NCBI RefSeq assembly: GCF_038396765.1
Contig: NZ_CP150096.1
Span: 3,021,001-3,085,000 of the forward strand
From: Chitinophaga caseinilytica
GTDB taxonomy: Bacteria > Bacteroidota > Bacteroidia > Chitinophagales > Chitinophagaceae
Direction: 5' to 3'
DNA length: 64,000 bases
The translations under genes were made by a program, and so were the position numbers. Each line of letters opens with the position of its first letter. The stretch's first letter is position 1. Shown here in pieces: positions 17,845 to 26,069 of the stretch. The notes beneath the pieces were generated by a model. That model ran no database searches, was not told the DNA's origin, and saw nothing but the letters and a program-made list of their open reading frames with translations.

Positions 17845-18639
17845 TTAAGGTTGAAGGGATTGTAATGCACGGTCGAGATGAACGTAGCCGCCGTCTACAT
17901 GGAGGAGCTGGCCCGTGGTGTGACTGGATTTTCCTGACAGCAGGAACGCCGTCATCTGCGCGATTTCCTCCGGCGTCGTCATCCTGTTTTCCAGCGGGAT
18001 GCGGGACACGATGGAGGCGAGTTTTGCTTCTTTGTCCCCGAAAGTATTGATCCAGTTTTCGTACAGCGGCGTCCACGATTCCGCGACGATGATCGCGTTG
18101 ACGCGGATGCTCCAGGGGAGCAATTCCACCGCCCATTCGCGGGTGAGTGCGTTTCTGCCGCCATTCGCCGCTGCATAAGCAGACGTATTGCCCTGGCCGG
18201 TTTCCGCCGTTTTGGAACTGATGTTGACGATGGCGCCGTGGCTTTCCTTGAGCATGGGCAGCGCATGATGCGCCATCAGGTAATAATGCACGAGGTTGCG
18301 GTGGATCGATCGCATGAAGGCTTCGTACGATCCGGACGCGAGCCCCACGCCATCATTGATGCCCGCATTGTTGACGAGCCCGTCTATCCGCTCGAATTGC
18401 TTTACTACCGCCTCAACGGCGCGTTTGCAGGCTTCGGGGTCGGTGAGCTCGGCAGCGGTTTGCCAGCCTTTTCCACCGGCAGCCTGGATGTTGGAAAGAT
18501 GTTGCAGATTGTCGGCTTCGCTTCTGCCGACGATAACGGGAATGGCGCCTTCCTGCGCCAGTACCGCCGAAATGGCCGCGCCGATGCCTTTGGCACCGCC
18601 GGTCACGATAATTACTTTGTCCTGTAAGCCAAGGTCCAT
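17845..18639 (-). CDS. SDR oxidoreductase, candidate D-arabinose/L-fucose 1-dehydrogenase with altered active site
   Basis: A 264-residue Rossmann short-chain dehydrogenase. The nucleotide motif TGGAKGIG (13-20) and NNAG (90-93) are present. Active-site Ser141/142 and Tyr155 are in place, but the residue four after the tyrosine is Asn159 (YAAANGG) where the family has Lys. The pathway context calls for oxidation of an aldopentose at C1 to the lactone. L-fucose dehydrogenases of this family also accept D-arabinose, which shares C2-C4 stereochemistry. The gene lies 39 bases after the aldehyde dehydrogenase and 6 before the dehydratase. Substrate is inferred; an inactive or differently acting SDR cannot be excluded. 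Confidence 0.75.
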   Translation of the reverse strand: MDLGLQDKVIIVTGGAKGIGAAISAVLAQEGAIPVIVGRSEADNLQHLSNIQAAGGKGWQTAAELTDPEACKRAVEAVVKQFERIDGLVNNAGINDGVGLASGSYEAFMRSIHRNLVHYYLMAHHALPMLKESHGAIVNISSKTAETGQGNTSAYAAANGGRNALTREWAVELLPWSIRVNAIIVAESWTPLYENWINTFGDKEAKLASIVSRIPLENRMTTPEEIAQMTAFLLSGKSSHTTGQLLHVDGGYVHLDRALQSLQP

Positions 18640-18678
18640 AACGTGTGGTATGAGGGTTTATTGAATATGCTGATCCGT

Positions 18679-20229
18679 TCAGGAAATGGCTGCGCGCTGC
18701 CAGTCGCCGTTCACCATCCGCCAGATGTTCCGCGGGTTTTCGTTGCGTAGCTCTTCCGGCAACATATGCCCCGGAAAATCCTGGAAACACACCGGCCGCG
18801 TGAACCGGTAGATCGATGCCGTGCCAACGGAAGTGCCGGCGCCGGGCGTAGCTGCGGGCCATGGCCCCCCGTGCACCATGGCGTGGTTCACGGCCACGCC
18901 TGTCGGGAAGCCGTTCACGAGCAGGCGCCCCGCTTTTTCGCGGAGGATGTCTGCCAGTGGCGCATGGCGATCGAGATCGGCCGGTGTACCGTGGATGGAC
19001 GCAGTGAGCTGCCCTTCCAGGGCTTCGGCGAAAACGGAAAGACCGGCGGCATCGTCGCAAAGCACGAGCAGTCCCGCCGGACCGAAAACTTCATGCAACA
19101 TGCCGGGTGTTTTCAATACTTTGTTCAATGACGTACGCATCATCACCGGCGCGGCTTTGCCGGCAACATCGGCGCCTTTGCAAACCGGCAGCGCGCCCAG
19201 GTCGGCGAGGCGTTGCAGGCCAGACTGGTAGGCGTTCAGGATCCCCGGGGTGAGCATAACGCCCGCCGCCAGCTGGGCGATGCCGGCTTCGAGGGCTTTG
19301 ATCAATTCGTTCCCATCGCCGACGGCTACGATCACACCGGGATTGGTACAGAATTGCCCTACGCCCATGGTGAGCGATTGCAAATATTGCGCAGCGAAGG
19401 TAGCGGCGTTTTCGGCCAGCATATCCGGGAGGAGGAAAATTGGGTTAACGCTGCCCATTTCTGCATAAACGGGGATGGGCACAGGCCGTTGCGCGGCCGT
19501 TTCGAAAAGCGCCTTCCCGCCCCCGAACGATCCGGTGAAAGCGATGGCGCGCAATTGCGGATGGCGGGCCAGGTGTTGTCCTGTTTCAACAGTGGCGCCG
19601 TGAACAAGACTGAAAACCCCTTCCGGCATACCGGTTTCTTTGGCAGCTTCGAGGATGGTTTTTGCGACGAGGTGCGAAGTATGCGGATGGGCGGGATGGG
19701 CTTTGCAGACCACAGGGCACCCGGCCGCAAGGGCGGCCGCAGTATCGCCGCCGGCCACCGAAAAGGCGAGGGGAAAATTGCTCGCGCCGAAAACGGCTAC
19801 CGGTCCCAGCGGGATTTGCATCTGCCGGATGTCTGGCGCGCCGCGGTCGATCCGCGCATGTACCCAGGAGCCTTCTTCGATGGTTTTCGCGAAAAGCCGG
19901 AGCTGGTTGGCCGTCCGGTCGCGCTCGCCGTTGAGCCTTGCCAGGGGCAGGCCGCTTTCTGCCGAAGCGGTCTGGAGGAGCGTTTCGCCGAGGGCTTCGA
20001 TCCCCGATGCGATGGCGCGGAGGAATGCGGCGCGCGCCGTGGCCGTGGTTTTCTTGTATGCCGGGAACGCTTTGGCCGCGAGGGCTACGGCCTGGTCCAC
20101 TTCCGCGGGCGTTGCTTCATGGAATGGCTGCGGGAGCCATTGCTGTTCGGCGGGGTTCCAGGCGCGGAAGGTTTGTGTGCCTTCCGCAGTCTGGCGGTTC
20201 CCGATCATCTGTGATCCGATTGTATGCAT
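18679..20229 (-). CDS. 2,5-dioxovalerate (alpha-ketoglutaric semialdehyde) dehydrogenase
   Basis: A 516-residue aldehyde dehydrogenase of the group that includes KGSADH. Catalytic Cys294 lies in GVGQFCTNPG, general base Glu257 in VYAEMGSVNP and the oxyanion Asn151 in GASNFPLAF; the co-factor loop reads AFTGSFGGGKAL. The EMGSVNP and FCTNPG combination is typical of KGSADH rather than of betaine or succinate semialdehyde enzymes. It would oxidise the product of the downstream KDA dehydratase to 2-oxoglutarate, closing a Weimberg-type route. It begins 20 bases after the GH172 gene; an internal ATG at 20208 is an alternative start. Confidence 0.85.
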   Translation of the reverse strand: MHTIGSQMIGNRQTAEGTQTFRAWNPAEQQWLPQPFHEATPAEVDQAVALAAKAFPAYKKTTATARAAFLRAIASGIEALGETLLQTASAESGLPLARLNGERDRTANQLRLFAKTIEEGSWVHARIDRGAPDIRQMQIPLGPVAVFGASNFPLAFSVAGGDTAAALAAGCPVVCKAHPAHPHTSHLVAKTILEAAKETGMPEGVFSLVHGATVETGQHLARHPQLRAIAFTGSFGGGKALFETAAQRPVPIPVYAEMGSVNPIFLLPDMLAENAATFAAQYLQSLTMGVGQFCTNPGVIVAVGDGNELIKALEAGIAQLAAGVMLTPGILNAYQSGLQRLADLGALPVCKGADVAGKAAPVMMRTSLNKVLKTPGMLHEVFGPAGLLVLCDDAAGLSVFAEALEGQLTASIHGTPADLDRHAPLADILREKAGRLLVNGFPTGVAVNHAMVHGGPWPAATPGAGTSVGTASIYRFTRPVCFQDFPGHMLPEELRNENPRNIWRMVNGDWQRAAIS

Positions 20230-20249
20230 GTGTCAAACATTTATATAGA

Positions 20250-21386
20250 TCAATTCACTTCCAGCTGGTCTTTCGGTTGCAGCTTCGGGAACGGCGCATG
20301 CGGCTCGCGCTGGTACCAGAACACGACCGAGCTGATGTCTGACTGCTGCGGCAAATACCGGCCACCGCTCCGCCAGCCCAGGTCCTGGATGGTGATTTTC
20401 AGTTCCTTGTCGAAGCGGATGGGGTCCATGATATGCCAGCGGTACAATCCGAACCGCTGCTGCGACTTGTAGAGCCCGTCCGGCCGGATCACCTGGTGCA
20501 AGCCCGCATACGGTGTAGTGAATTCCTGGTATTTCCCCTTGTTGTCGAAATTGTAGGAGCCGCAGAAATAATCTTCCGTCCCGGTGCCGCAGATCGTGGG
20601 GAATTTGCCGTCGCCGTCCATGAAAAACTTGATCTCGCCTTCTCCCCACCAGCCGTTGTTATTCACGCCCCAGGCCATGTAGGTGCCCACATAATGCCCC
20701 TTTCCCTTTATGCCGTCGATCAGCGTGAATTCCGCGTTTTTGACGGGGTTGTTTCGGCGGAACTGCGCGTGGAAATATGCCGCGTCGTCGGGCACCTGCG
20801 TGAGCGTGTAGTCGACCTGGTAGTAGAGCGTCATCCTTTCCGTATTGATGTTTTCCATGGTGATCTTACACTTCTTCCGGAAGGGCATGGGCCAGTAGCA
20901 GTTGAATGCGCTGCCGGGATTGACGGTTACGGGCAGGGATGTCAGTTGTGCGAATTCTCCCCATCCCATCCCGAAGAAATCGCCGACGGGCACTTCTACG
21001 CTGGGCGTGGTTTCATCGTCCCAATAGAAGCGGAGTATGGAATAGCGCCAGTTGCCGGTGGGCGTCATCCAGATATGCTGAATGGCGCCGGACGCGTTGA
21101 TTTCCGCGAGGGTAAACGTTTGTCCGGGCTCGATGTGCACGTAGGGATTCACTTTCCATCCCTGTCCGAGATCGCGCGCGGCGCCGCGTGCGTTGCCCTG
21201 TTCGAGGGTGGCCATGCCGCCCTTGCCGGGCTCGCCGGTAAAGTTTTCCGGGGAAATGGAGCGGGTTTTGGCGTCGGATAAACGGTGGAGGTTGCCCAGG
21301 TTCATGTCGAGCCCGTTAAAAGGCTGCTGCGCTGCCGACACGAGGGCCAGGCAGGCGCAAAAGGAGAGAAGGAGCAGTGTTTTCAT
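20250..21386 (-). CDS. GH172 (DUF2961) glycoside hydrolase, candidate alpha-D-arabinofuranosidase
   Basis: A 378-residue protein with signal peptide (cut near ALVSAAQ) and the DUF2961/GH172 jelly-roll domain: SFEN-like start, GAIQHIWMT, FYWDDETTPSVEVPVGDFFG, then the conserved GTGTEDYF and a late WYQ. GH172 members cleave difructose dianhydride or alpha-D-arabinofuranosides, including mycobacterial arabinan and arabinogalactan. As first structural gene of an operon for 2-keto-3-deoxy-D-arabinonate metabolism, D-arabinofuranosidase is the most coherent assignment. It follows a LacI gene and has a LacI-type operator 27 bases upstream. Family assignment is firm, substrate is inference. Confidence 0.85.
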   Translation of the reverse strand: MKTLLLLSFCACLALVSAAQQPFNGLDMNLGNLHRLSDAKTRSISPENFTGEPGKGGMATLEQGNARGAARDLGQGWKVNPYVHIEPGQTFTLAEINASGAIQHIWMTPTGNWRYSILRFYWDDETTPSVEVPVGDFFGMGWGEFAQLTSLPVTVNPGSAFNCYWPMPFRKKCKITMENINTERMTLYYQVDYTLTQVPDDAAYFHAQFRRNNPVKNAEFTLIDGIKGKGHYVGTYMAWGVNNNGWWGEGEIKFFMDGDGKFPTICGTGTEDYFCGSYNFDNKGKYQEFTTPYAGLHQVIRPDGLYKSQQRFGLYRWHIMDPIRFDKELKITIQDLGWRSGGRYLPQQSDISSVVFWYQREPHAPFPKLQPKDQLEVN

Positions 21387-21413
21387 AATGTGTATCGTTT
21401 GAAAGGTTTTCCG

Positions 21414-21427
21414 CTTTATCGATTAAG
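21414..21427. promoter_or_regulatory. LacI-type operator upstream of GH172
   Basis: CTTTATCGATTAAG is an imperfect inverted repeat centred on CG. It matches 11 of 14 positions of the perfect palindrome before the LacI gene. It lies between that regulator and the GH172 operon it most likely controls. Confidence 0.6.
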
Positions 21428-21485
21428 CGCCCTTAACTTCGACGGTTTCCATGCACGTGGCGTATTCAGTATTTTGATGGATGGT

Positions 21486-22505
21486 TCAATTGGCTGCGCT
21501 GGAACGGCGCACTACCAGTTCCGCATCTATCCGGATGTCTTCCGGCGGCCGTTCACTATCGGCGATCTGGCTGAGCAGCAGTTGCACCGCGGCTTTGCCC
21601 ATTTCCCGGATAGGTTGGCGGATGAAGGTGACGGGCGCGTGGAACAGGTCGAACGCCTCGCTTTCATCGAAGCTTACTACCGCCAGTTGCTCCGGCACGC
21701 GGATGCCCAGTTCGCTGATATACCGCAGCCCTTCGATTGCAAGACTGTTCGTGGCGAAAAACAGTGCGTCGGCCGGATGTTTGCCGCCGGTCAGCTGGTC
21801 GATCGCTTTGCGGATATCTTCGCGCAGGTGGCTGTACCGCGCCAGTTTGAGGCGCTTTTCCGTTTTCAGTCCGGCGTTGGCAAGGGCTACTTCGAAACCC
21901 CTGCGGCGTTCGGCGATGTGGTGAAGGCTGGTTTGGTACGCGATCATACCGATGCGTTTGCGGCCGGTGCGCAACAGGTGCTCCACCGCATTGTACGAAG
22001 CGCCGAAGTTGTTGATGCTGATGCTGCTGGCGGCGATGGAAGGGAACGGCCGGTCCATGAGCACGAACGGGAAGTGGCGCTCGCTGAGCTGGAGGATCTG
22101 CTGTTCGGAACCTTCCGAGGGGATAACGATCAGCCCGTCTACCTGCCGGTTCAGCAATACATTAATAAGGTCGGCGGATTTTTCCGCGTTTTCGTCGGAG
22201 CTGCCGAAGATGACGGTGATGTTGTGCCGTTTGGCTTCGTCTTCCACGATCCGGGCGATCTGTCCGAAGAAAGGGTTGGAGATGTCTGCCACGATGAGGC
22301 CGATGGTGTCTGTCCGCCCGCTTTTCAGGCTGCGGGCGAGGTAGTTGGGCTGGTAATTGAGCTTCCGCGCGATCTTCCTGATCTTGTTCGCCATTTCCCG
22401 CCCCACCCGGGCCTTCTCCTCTTTATTCGTCAACACATAGGATACCAGCGCCGTGGATACCCCGGCTTCCTGTGCGATGTCTTTCAGGGAGACTCTCTTC
22501 TTCAT
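21486..22505 (-). CDS. LacI-family transcriptional regulator
   Basis: A 339-residue repressor with an N-terminal helix-turn-helix (residues 5-28, LKDIAQEAGVSTALVSYVL), the hinge helix PNYLARSLKSGRT, and a periplasmic-binding-protein-like sugar domain from about 62 to 335 (IGLIVADISNPFF, DGLIVIPS, VLMDRP). It is encoded directly before the GH172/arabinose operon on the same strand, with a perfect palindrome 14 bases upstream of its own start, so autoregulation and control of that operon are likely. The inducer is probably a pentose or pathway intermediate; that is inference. Confidence 0.9.
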   Translation of the reverse strand: MKKRVSLKDIAQEAGVSTALVSYVLTNKEEKARVGREMANKIRKIARKLNYQPNYLARSLKSGRTDTIGLIVADISNPFFGQIARIVEDEAKRHNITVIFGSSDENAEKSADLINVLLNRQVDGLIVIPSEGSEQQILQLSERHFPFVLMDRPFPSIAASSISINNFGASYNAVEHLLRTGRKRIGMIAYQTSLHHIAERRRGFEVALANAGLKTEKRLKLARYSHLREDIRKAIDQLTGGKHPADALFFATNSLAIEGLRYISELGIRVPEQLAVVSFDESEAFDLFHAPVTFIRQPIREMGKAAVQLLLSQIADSERPPEDIRIDAELVVRRSSAAN

Positions 22506-22519
22506 GAAATAAATATAAG

Positions 22520-22533
22520 CTTAAACGTTTAAG
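22520..22533. promoter_or_regulatory. Perfect palindromic LacI-type operator
   Basis: CTTAAACGTTTAAG is a perfect 14-base palindrome with the central CG step typical of LacI-family sites. It lies 14 bases upstream of the LacI start and about 10 bases before the -33 box of the divergent small gene, so both may be controlled. Confidence 0.75.
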
Positions 22534-22542
22534 TAAGCAAGT

Positions 22543-22576
22543 TTTGCCGTCGAAAATCATTTTTTGGCTACATTTG
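22543..22576 (+). promoter_or_regulatory. Promoter of the small hypothetical gene
   Basis: TTTG (22543-22546) and an exact TACATTTG (22569-22576) are separated by 22 bases, slightly long. Transcription would start about 12 bases before the ATG at 22595. Confidence 0.55.
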
Positions 22577-22594
22577 CCGCTCATTTTTAGACAC

Positions 22595-22867
22595 ATGAGT
22601 TCATTAGGCTGGAAGTTAATCAGGAGTTTCGACAAGGATTTTGAAGTGAACGGAGAATCCGTGCGGGTACGTTTCGTGACGATGAATTGCGTGCATAAGC
22701 AATTGTACCAGGTGTATGTGCCGCACGAAGGCAGGGAAGTGCGTTTCCACATTCAGGAGAACGCCGCGGGGGAATTCAGGATCGTAGGCCGGGGGATTTG
22801 TCCGCCGCAGTACGTTCCCCTGGAAGCCGCGTTCGCCGAAGCGATCCTCGCATCGCCGGTAGGCTGA
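22595..22867 (+). CDS. Small hypothetical protein
   Basis: A 90-residue protein that I do not recognise. It looks globular and mixed: GWKLIRSFDKDFEVNGESVRV, a middle strand pair, and a C-terminal EAAFAEAILASP helix. The ATG at 22595 was chosen because a promoter with an exact -7 box ends just upstream; an earlier ATG at 22544 would lie inside the promoter. It is divergent from the LacI gene and ends near the AraC terminator. Codon use matches the surrounding genes, so it is probably real. Confidence 0.65.
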   Translation: MSSLGWKLIRSFDKDFEVNGESVRVRFVTMNCVHKQLYQVYVPHEGREVRFHIQENAAGEFRIVGRGICPPQYVPLEAAFAEAILASPVG

Positions 22868-22875
22868 TCTTTCCA

Positions 22876-22901
22876 TAAAAAAAGCCGCTCTCAAAGCGGC
22901 T
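22876..22901 (-). terminator. Rho-independent terminator of the AraC gene
   Basis: On the minus strand the arms AGCCGCT and AGCGGCT close a 5-base loop and run into seven T, 18 bases after the AraC stop. There is no T run in the plus direction. Confidence 0.85.
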
Positions 22902-22919
22902 CCCTCTACATATATCGTA

Positions 22920-23789
22920 TCAATCCGGCAGCGAGCGCACGTATTCCCGCGGGGTCATGCCTTTTATTTCCCGGAAAAAGCGGTTAAAGTTAGACAGGCT
23001 GTTGAACCCGCATTCATACGCCAGTCCCGAAATGGCAAGCTCGCCTTCCGCCAGCAGCTTGCAGGCATGCCCTATCCGCACTTCATTGACGAACGACACG
23101 AACGTTTTCTGCGTCCGGCTTTTGAAATACCGGCAAAACGCCTGCTTGTTCATGTTCACGAGGCGCGACACCTCGTCTAGCTGGATCTCGCTCTTGAAAT
23201 TTTCGAACACAAACTTGAACACCGTATCGATCCGGTCATTGTCTTTCGCCTGGTAAGTATTCACATAGCCCTGGCTGGCCAGCAGTTCGAATTCCCGCGT
23301 ACGGGTGAGCACGTCGAGCACGCGCATGAAGGAAATGAGCTGCGCGAAGGGCGGCTGCTCCGTCATCTCGAGCAATAACGATTTTAACGTCCGTTTCGCC
23401 TGTCCCGAAAATTTCATCCCCCGCCTCGATTTCTTCAGCAGCAATTCCGTTTGCCGCCCCAGCCCGAAATGCGTCATGGAGGCCAGGAGCTTGTCTGGCT
23501 CGATGAAAAGCGCCACGGACCGGGCGTGCTGGTAATTATTCCGGTCGAAATACCGGCTGTCGTTATGCCAGACATGCGGAATGTCCGGCCCCAGCAGAAT
23601 CAGCTCATCGCTGTCGAAATTCTCCACACTGTCGCCGATGATGCGCCGTCCTTCGCTTTCCACCACGTACACGAGCTGGCATTCCTTATGGAAATGAAAC
23701 TCCGTCGAGAAATACGGCAGGTCGATCACCCGCATCGCAAACACGCCCATGTGGGCCTCTTCCTGTATTTTGGTGAAAACCGGCTTCAT
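22920..23789 (-). CDS. AraC-family regulator, likely controlling the fucose locus
   Basis: A 289-residue regulator with an N-terminal cupin sensor (LPYFSTEFHFHKECQLVYVVESEG, then PDIPHVWHND) and a C-terminal AraC helix-turn-helix pair (about 185-285; LDEVSRLVNMNKQAFCRYFKSRTQ and ISGLAYECGFNSLSNFNRFFREIKG). The start at 23789 (MKPVFTKI) is preferred to an upstream ATG at 23882 because the cupin begins there and the longer form has an unrelated leader. It is divergent from the L-fucose genes with 231 bases between, the usual arrangement of an activator and its target. The inducer may be fucose or fuconate (inference). Confidence 0.85.
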   Translation of the reverse strand: MKPVFTKIQEEAHMGVFAMRVIDLPYFSTEFHFHKECQLVYVVESEGRRIIGDSVENFDSDELILLGPDIPHVWHNDSRYFDRNNYQHARSVALFIEPDKLLASMTHFGLGRQTELLLKKSRRGMKFSGQAKRTLKSLLLEMTEQPPFAQLISFMRVLDVLTRTREFELLASQGYVNTYQAKDNDRIDTVFKFVFENFKSEIQLDEVSRLVNMNKQAFCRYFKSRTQKTFVSFVNEVRIGHACKLLAEGELAISGLAYECGFNSLSNFNRFFREIKGMTPREYVRSLPD

Positions 23790-23939
23790 ATTGATGGAAT
23801 TTAAATTATCCGGGATATTACATGCTAATATAAGCGTAAATCTGAAATCCCCGTAACAAATCTGAATTTCTATTGCCTCCAATTATTAAAATGATGTGAC
23901 AAACTTGCTAATATAGGCGCAGAAGTCATCAACGGTCCG

Positions 23940-23971
23940 TTAGTATTCCCCGGGCTGTTACGTTAGTTTTG
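23940..23971 (+). promoter_or_regulatory. Promoter of the fucose operon
   Basis: An exact -7 box TAGTTTTG (23964-23971) has TTAG, a one-base variant of TTTG, about 20 bases upstream. The start of transcription near 23978 would leave a leader of about 43 bases. Confidence 0.55.
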
Positions 23972-24020
23972 TTGCATAACCGATGCCGCTGCGCGAAATG
24001 GTGGTGGAATGAATTAACTT

Positions 24021-24818
24021 ATGCCTGGATTAATAATGGAAAGAATGAAAGACATGCTGAAGGATAAGGTAGTCCTGCTCACGGGCGGGGCAGACGGTAT
24101 CGGTTGGGAATGCGCATTGGCCTACGCTTCCGCAGGTGCAAAGGTCTGCATCGCAGACCTGAATGCCGCGGGGCGCGACAAGCTGGCGAAGCTGCCGGGG
24201 GAAGGGCATTCCTTCCTGTTGTGCGACGTAACTTCCGACACGGCCGTAGGCCAGTTGTTCGCGGAGATCGGGAAAGTGTACGGTAAGCTGGACGCGGTCC
24301 ACAATAACGCTGGTATCGCGCAGCCCGCCAGGCCGCTGCACGATACGGAAGATGCAGAATGGGAAGCCCTCATGCGGGTGAACCTCAAAAGCATCTACCT
24401 CACCACCCGCCACGGCATCGCCCTGCTGCGCGCATCCAACGGCTGCATCCTGCACACCAGCTCGCTCGTAGGCAGCATCGGGCAGGAGAACCACGCCGCC
24501 TACGTTGCCACGAAAGGCGCCGTGAACGCGCTCACCAAAGCGATGGCGCTCGATTATGCGGCAGACGGCATCCGTGTCAACGCCGTGGCGCCCGCCGCCA
24601 TCCGCACGCCCATGCTCGAAGCCTGGAGCGCCGAACAGCCGCAGCCGGAAATCATGCAACGGTATCTCGACCGCCTTCAGCCGCTGGGCGCCATGCCCGC
24701 CGGCGACGTGATCGCCGACGCCTGCGTGTTCCTGCTCAGCGACGCCGCCCGCTTCATCACCGGTTGCATCCTGCCCGTAACGGGCGGCGCGGAACTGGGG
24801 TACCGGGCCATGATCTGA
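24021..24818 (+). CDS. SDR oxidoreductase of L-fucose catabolism
   Basis: A 265-residue short-chain dehydrogenase with TGGADGIG, NNAG and the complete Ser-Tyr-Lys set (TSSLVGS, YVATK). First gene of the fucose operon, 15 bases before L-fuconate dehydratase. In the non-phosphorylative fucose route two SDR steps exist: L-fucose to fuconolactone, and 2-keto-3-deoxy-L-fuconate to the 2,4-diketo acid; which one this is cannot be decided by eye. The first ATG (24021) is given; in-frame ATGs at 24036, 24045 and 24054 are possible, and the last fits the family length best. Confidence 0.85.
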   Translation: MPGLIMERMKDMLKDKVVLLTGGADGIGWECALAYASAGAKVCIADLNAAGRDKLAKLPGEGHSFLLCDVTSDTAVGQLFAEIGKVYGKLDAVHNNAGIAQPARPLHDTEDAEWEALMRVNLKSIYLTTRHGIALLRASNGCILHTSSLVGSIGQENHAAYVATKGAVNALTKAMALDYAADGIRVNAVAPAAIRTPMLEAWSAEQPQPEIMQRYLDRLQPLGAMPAGDVIADACVFLLSDAARFITGCILPVTGGAELGYRAMI

Positions 24819-24833
24819 CATTTCTTTCATTAC

Positions 24834-26054
24834 ATGATAAAAAACATCGACATCGCAGACGCCCGGTTTGCGCTGAAAAACGGCGCCGGCAGCGACGCCG
24901 TGCACAAAGATCCGCAATACGCCTATGCCGTCACGCACCTGCAGAACGAACAGGGGCAACGCGGCACAGGGCTCGCATTCACGCTCGGAGAAGGCAACGA
25001 CCTCGTTTGCCGCGCCGCCCGGTTTTACGCCGAAACCCTCCGCGGGAAAGACATCGAAACGCTCATGAGCAACTTCGGCAGCACCTTCCACGCACTGGCC
25101 AACGAACAACAGTTCCGCTGGCTGGGGCCGCACAAGGGCGTCGTCCACCTCGGCCTCGCTTCCGTCACCAACGCGTGCTACGACCTCTGGGCCAAACAGC
25201 GCGGCGTTCCCCTCTGGAAGCTGCTGATCGGCTTATCGCCCGAAAGCATTGTCAATACGCTCGACCTTTCTTATCTCGAAGATGTGCTCACCCGTGAGGA
25301 AGCCATCGCTATGTTGACCGAAGCTTCGGAAACGGCGGCCGGCCGGATGGGGATCCTCGAAAAAGGATATGCCGGGTACGATACTTCCGTAGGTTGGTTC
25401 AATTACGACGACGAGCAAGTGCGCGAGAATTGCAAACGCGCGCTGGACCAGGGTTTCGAAGCCATGAAACTGAAAGTGGGCTCCGCCGATCCGAAGCGCG
25501 ACATCCGCCGGGCCAACATCGTCCGCCAAACCGTCGGCGATTCCGTAAAAGTGATGCTCGACGCCAACCAGCAATGGAACCTCCCGCAGGCCATTTCCAT
25601 CTGCAACGAACTGAAGCAGATGCAGCCGTATTGGGTAGAAGAGCCGACGCATCCAGACGATGTGCAGGCGCACGTGACGCTGGCGAAAGCCGTAGCCCCG
25701 GTGAAACTCGCGCTGGGAGAGCATGTTCCCAACCGCGTGATCTTCAAGAACTACCTGCAATCGGGCTGCGCGGGGTTCATGCAGGTGGATGCCGTGCGGG
25801 TAGGAGGGGTGAGCGAATTCATCACCATCAGCCTGCTGTGCAAAAAGTTCGGCGTGCCGGTAGTACCGCACGTGGGCGACATGGGGCAGCTGCATCAGCA
25901 CCTCGTGTTGTTCAACCACATCGCCATGGGGCATGAAGCACTTTTTCTCGAACATATCCCGCATCTGAAGGAGCATTTCCTCCACCCGGTCCGCATCGAA
26001 AACGGCGTGTACGTTACACCGCAGGAACCGGGCAGCAGTTGCGACTTAAAATAA
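24834..26054 (+). CDS. fucD: L-fuconate dehydratase (enolase superfamily)
   Basis: A 406-residue enolase-superfamily acid sugar dehydratase converting L-fuconate to 2-keto-3-deoxy-L-fuconate. Catalytic and metal residues are visible: Lys212/Lys214 in MKLKVG, Asp243 in DANQQW, Glu269/270 in WVEEPTHPDD, Glu296 in LGEHV and His346 in VPHVGDMGQLHQH. The HPDD and GDMGQLHQH motifs are those of fuconate dehydratases. Slightly shorter at the N-terminus than the Xanthomonas enzyme as I remember it. Known fuconate dehydratases also accept D-arabinonate, which matters for the neighbouring operon. Confidence 0.9.
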   Translation: MIKNIDIADARFALKNGAGSDAVHKDPQYAYAVTHLQNEQGQRGTGLAFTLGEGNDLVCRAARFYAETLRGKDIETLMSNFGSTFHALANEQQFRWLGPHKGVVHLGLASVTNACYDLWAKQRGVPLWKLLIGLSPESIVNTLDLSYLEDVLTREEAIAMLTEASETAAGRMGILEKGYAGYDTSVGWFNYDDEQVRENCKRALDQGFEAMKLKVGSADPKRDIRRANIVRQTVGDSVKVMLDANQQWNLPQAISICNELKQMQPYWVEEPTHPDDVQAHVTLAKAVAPVKLALGEHVPNRVIFKNYLQSGCAGFMQVDAVRVGGVSEFITISLLCKKFGVPVVPHVGDMGQLHQHLVLFNHIAMGHEALFLEHIPHLKEHFLHPVRIENGVYVTPQEPGSSCDLK

Positions 26055-26069
26055 TCCAATAATCCACGT

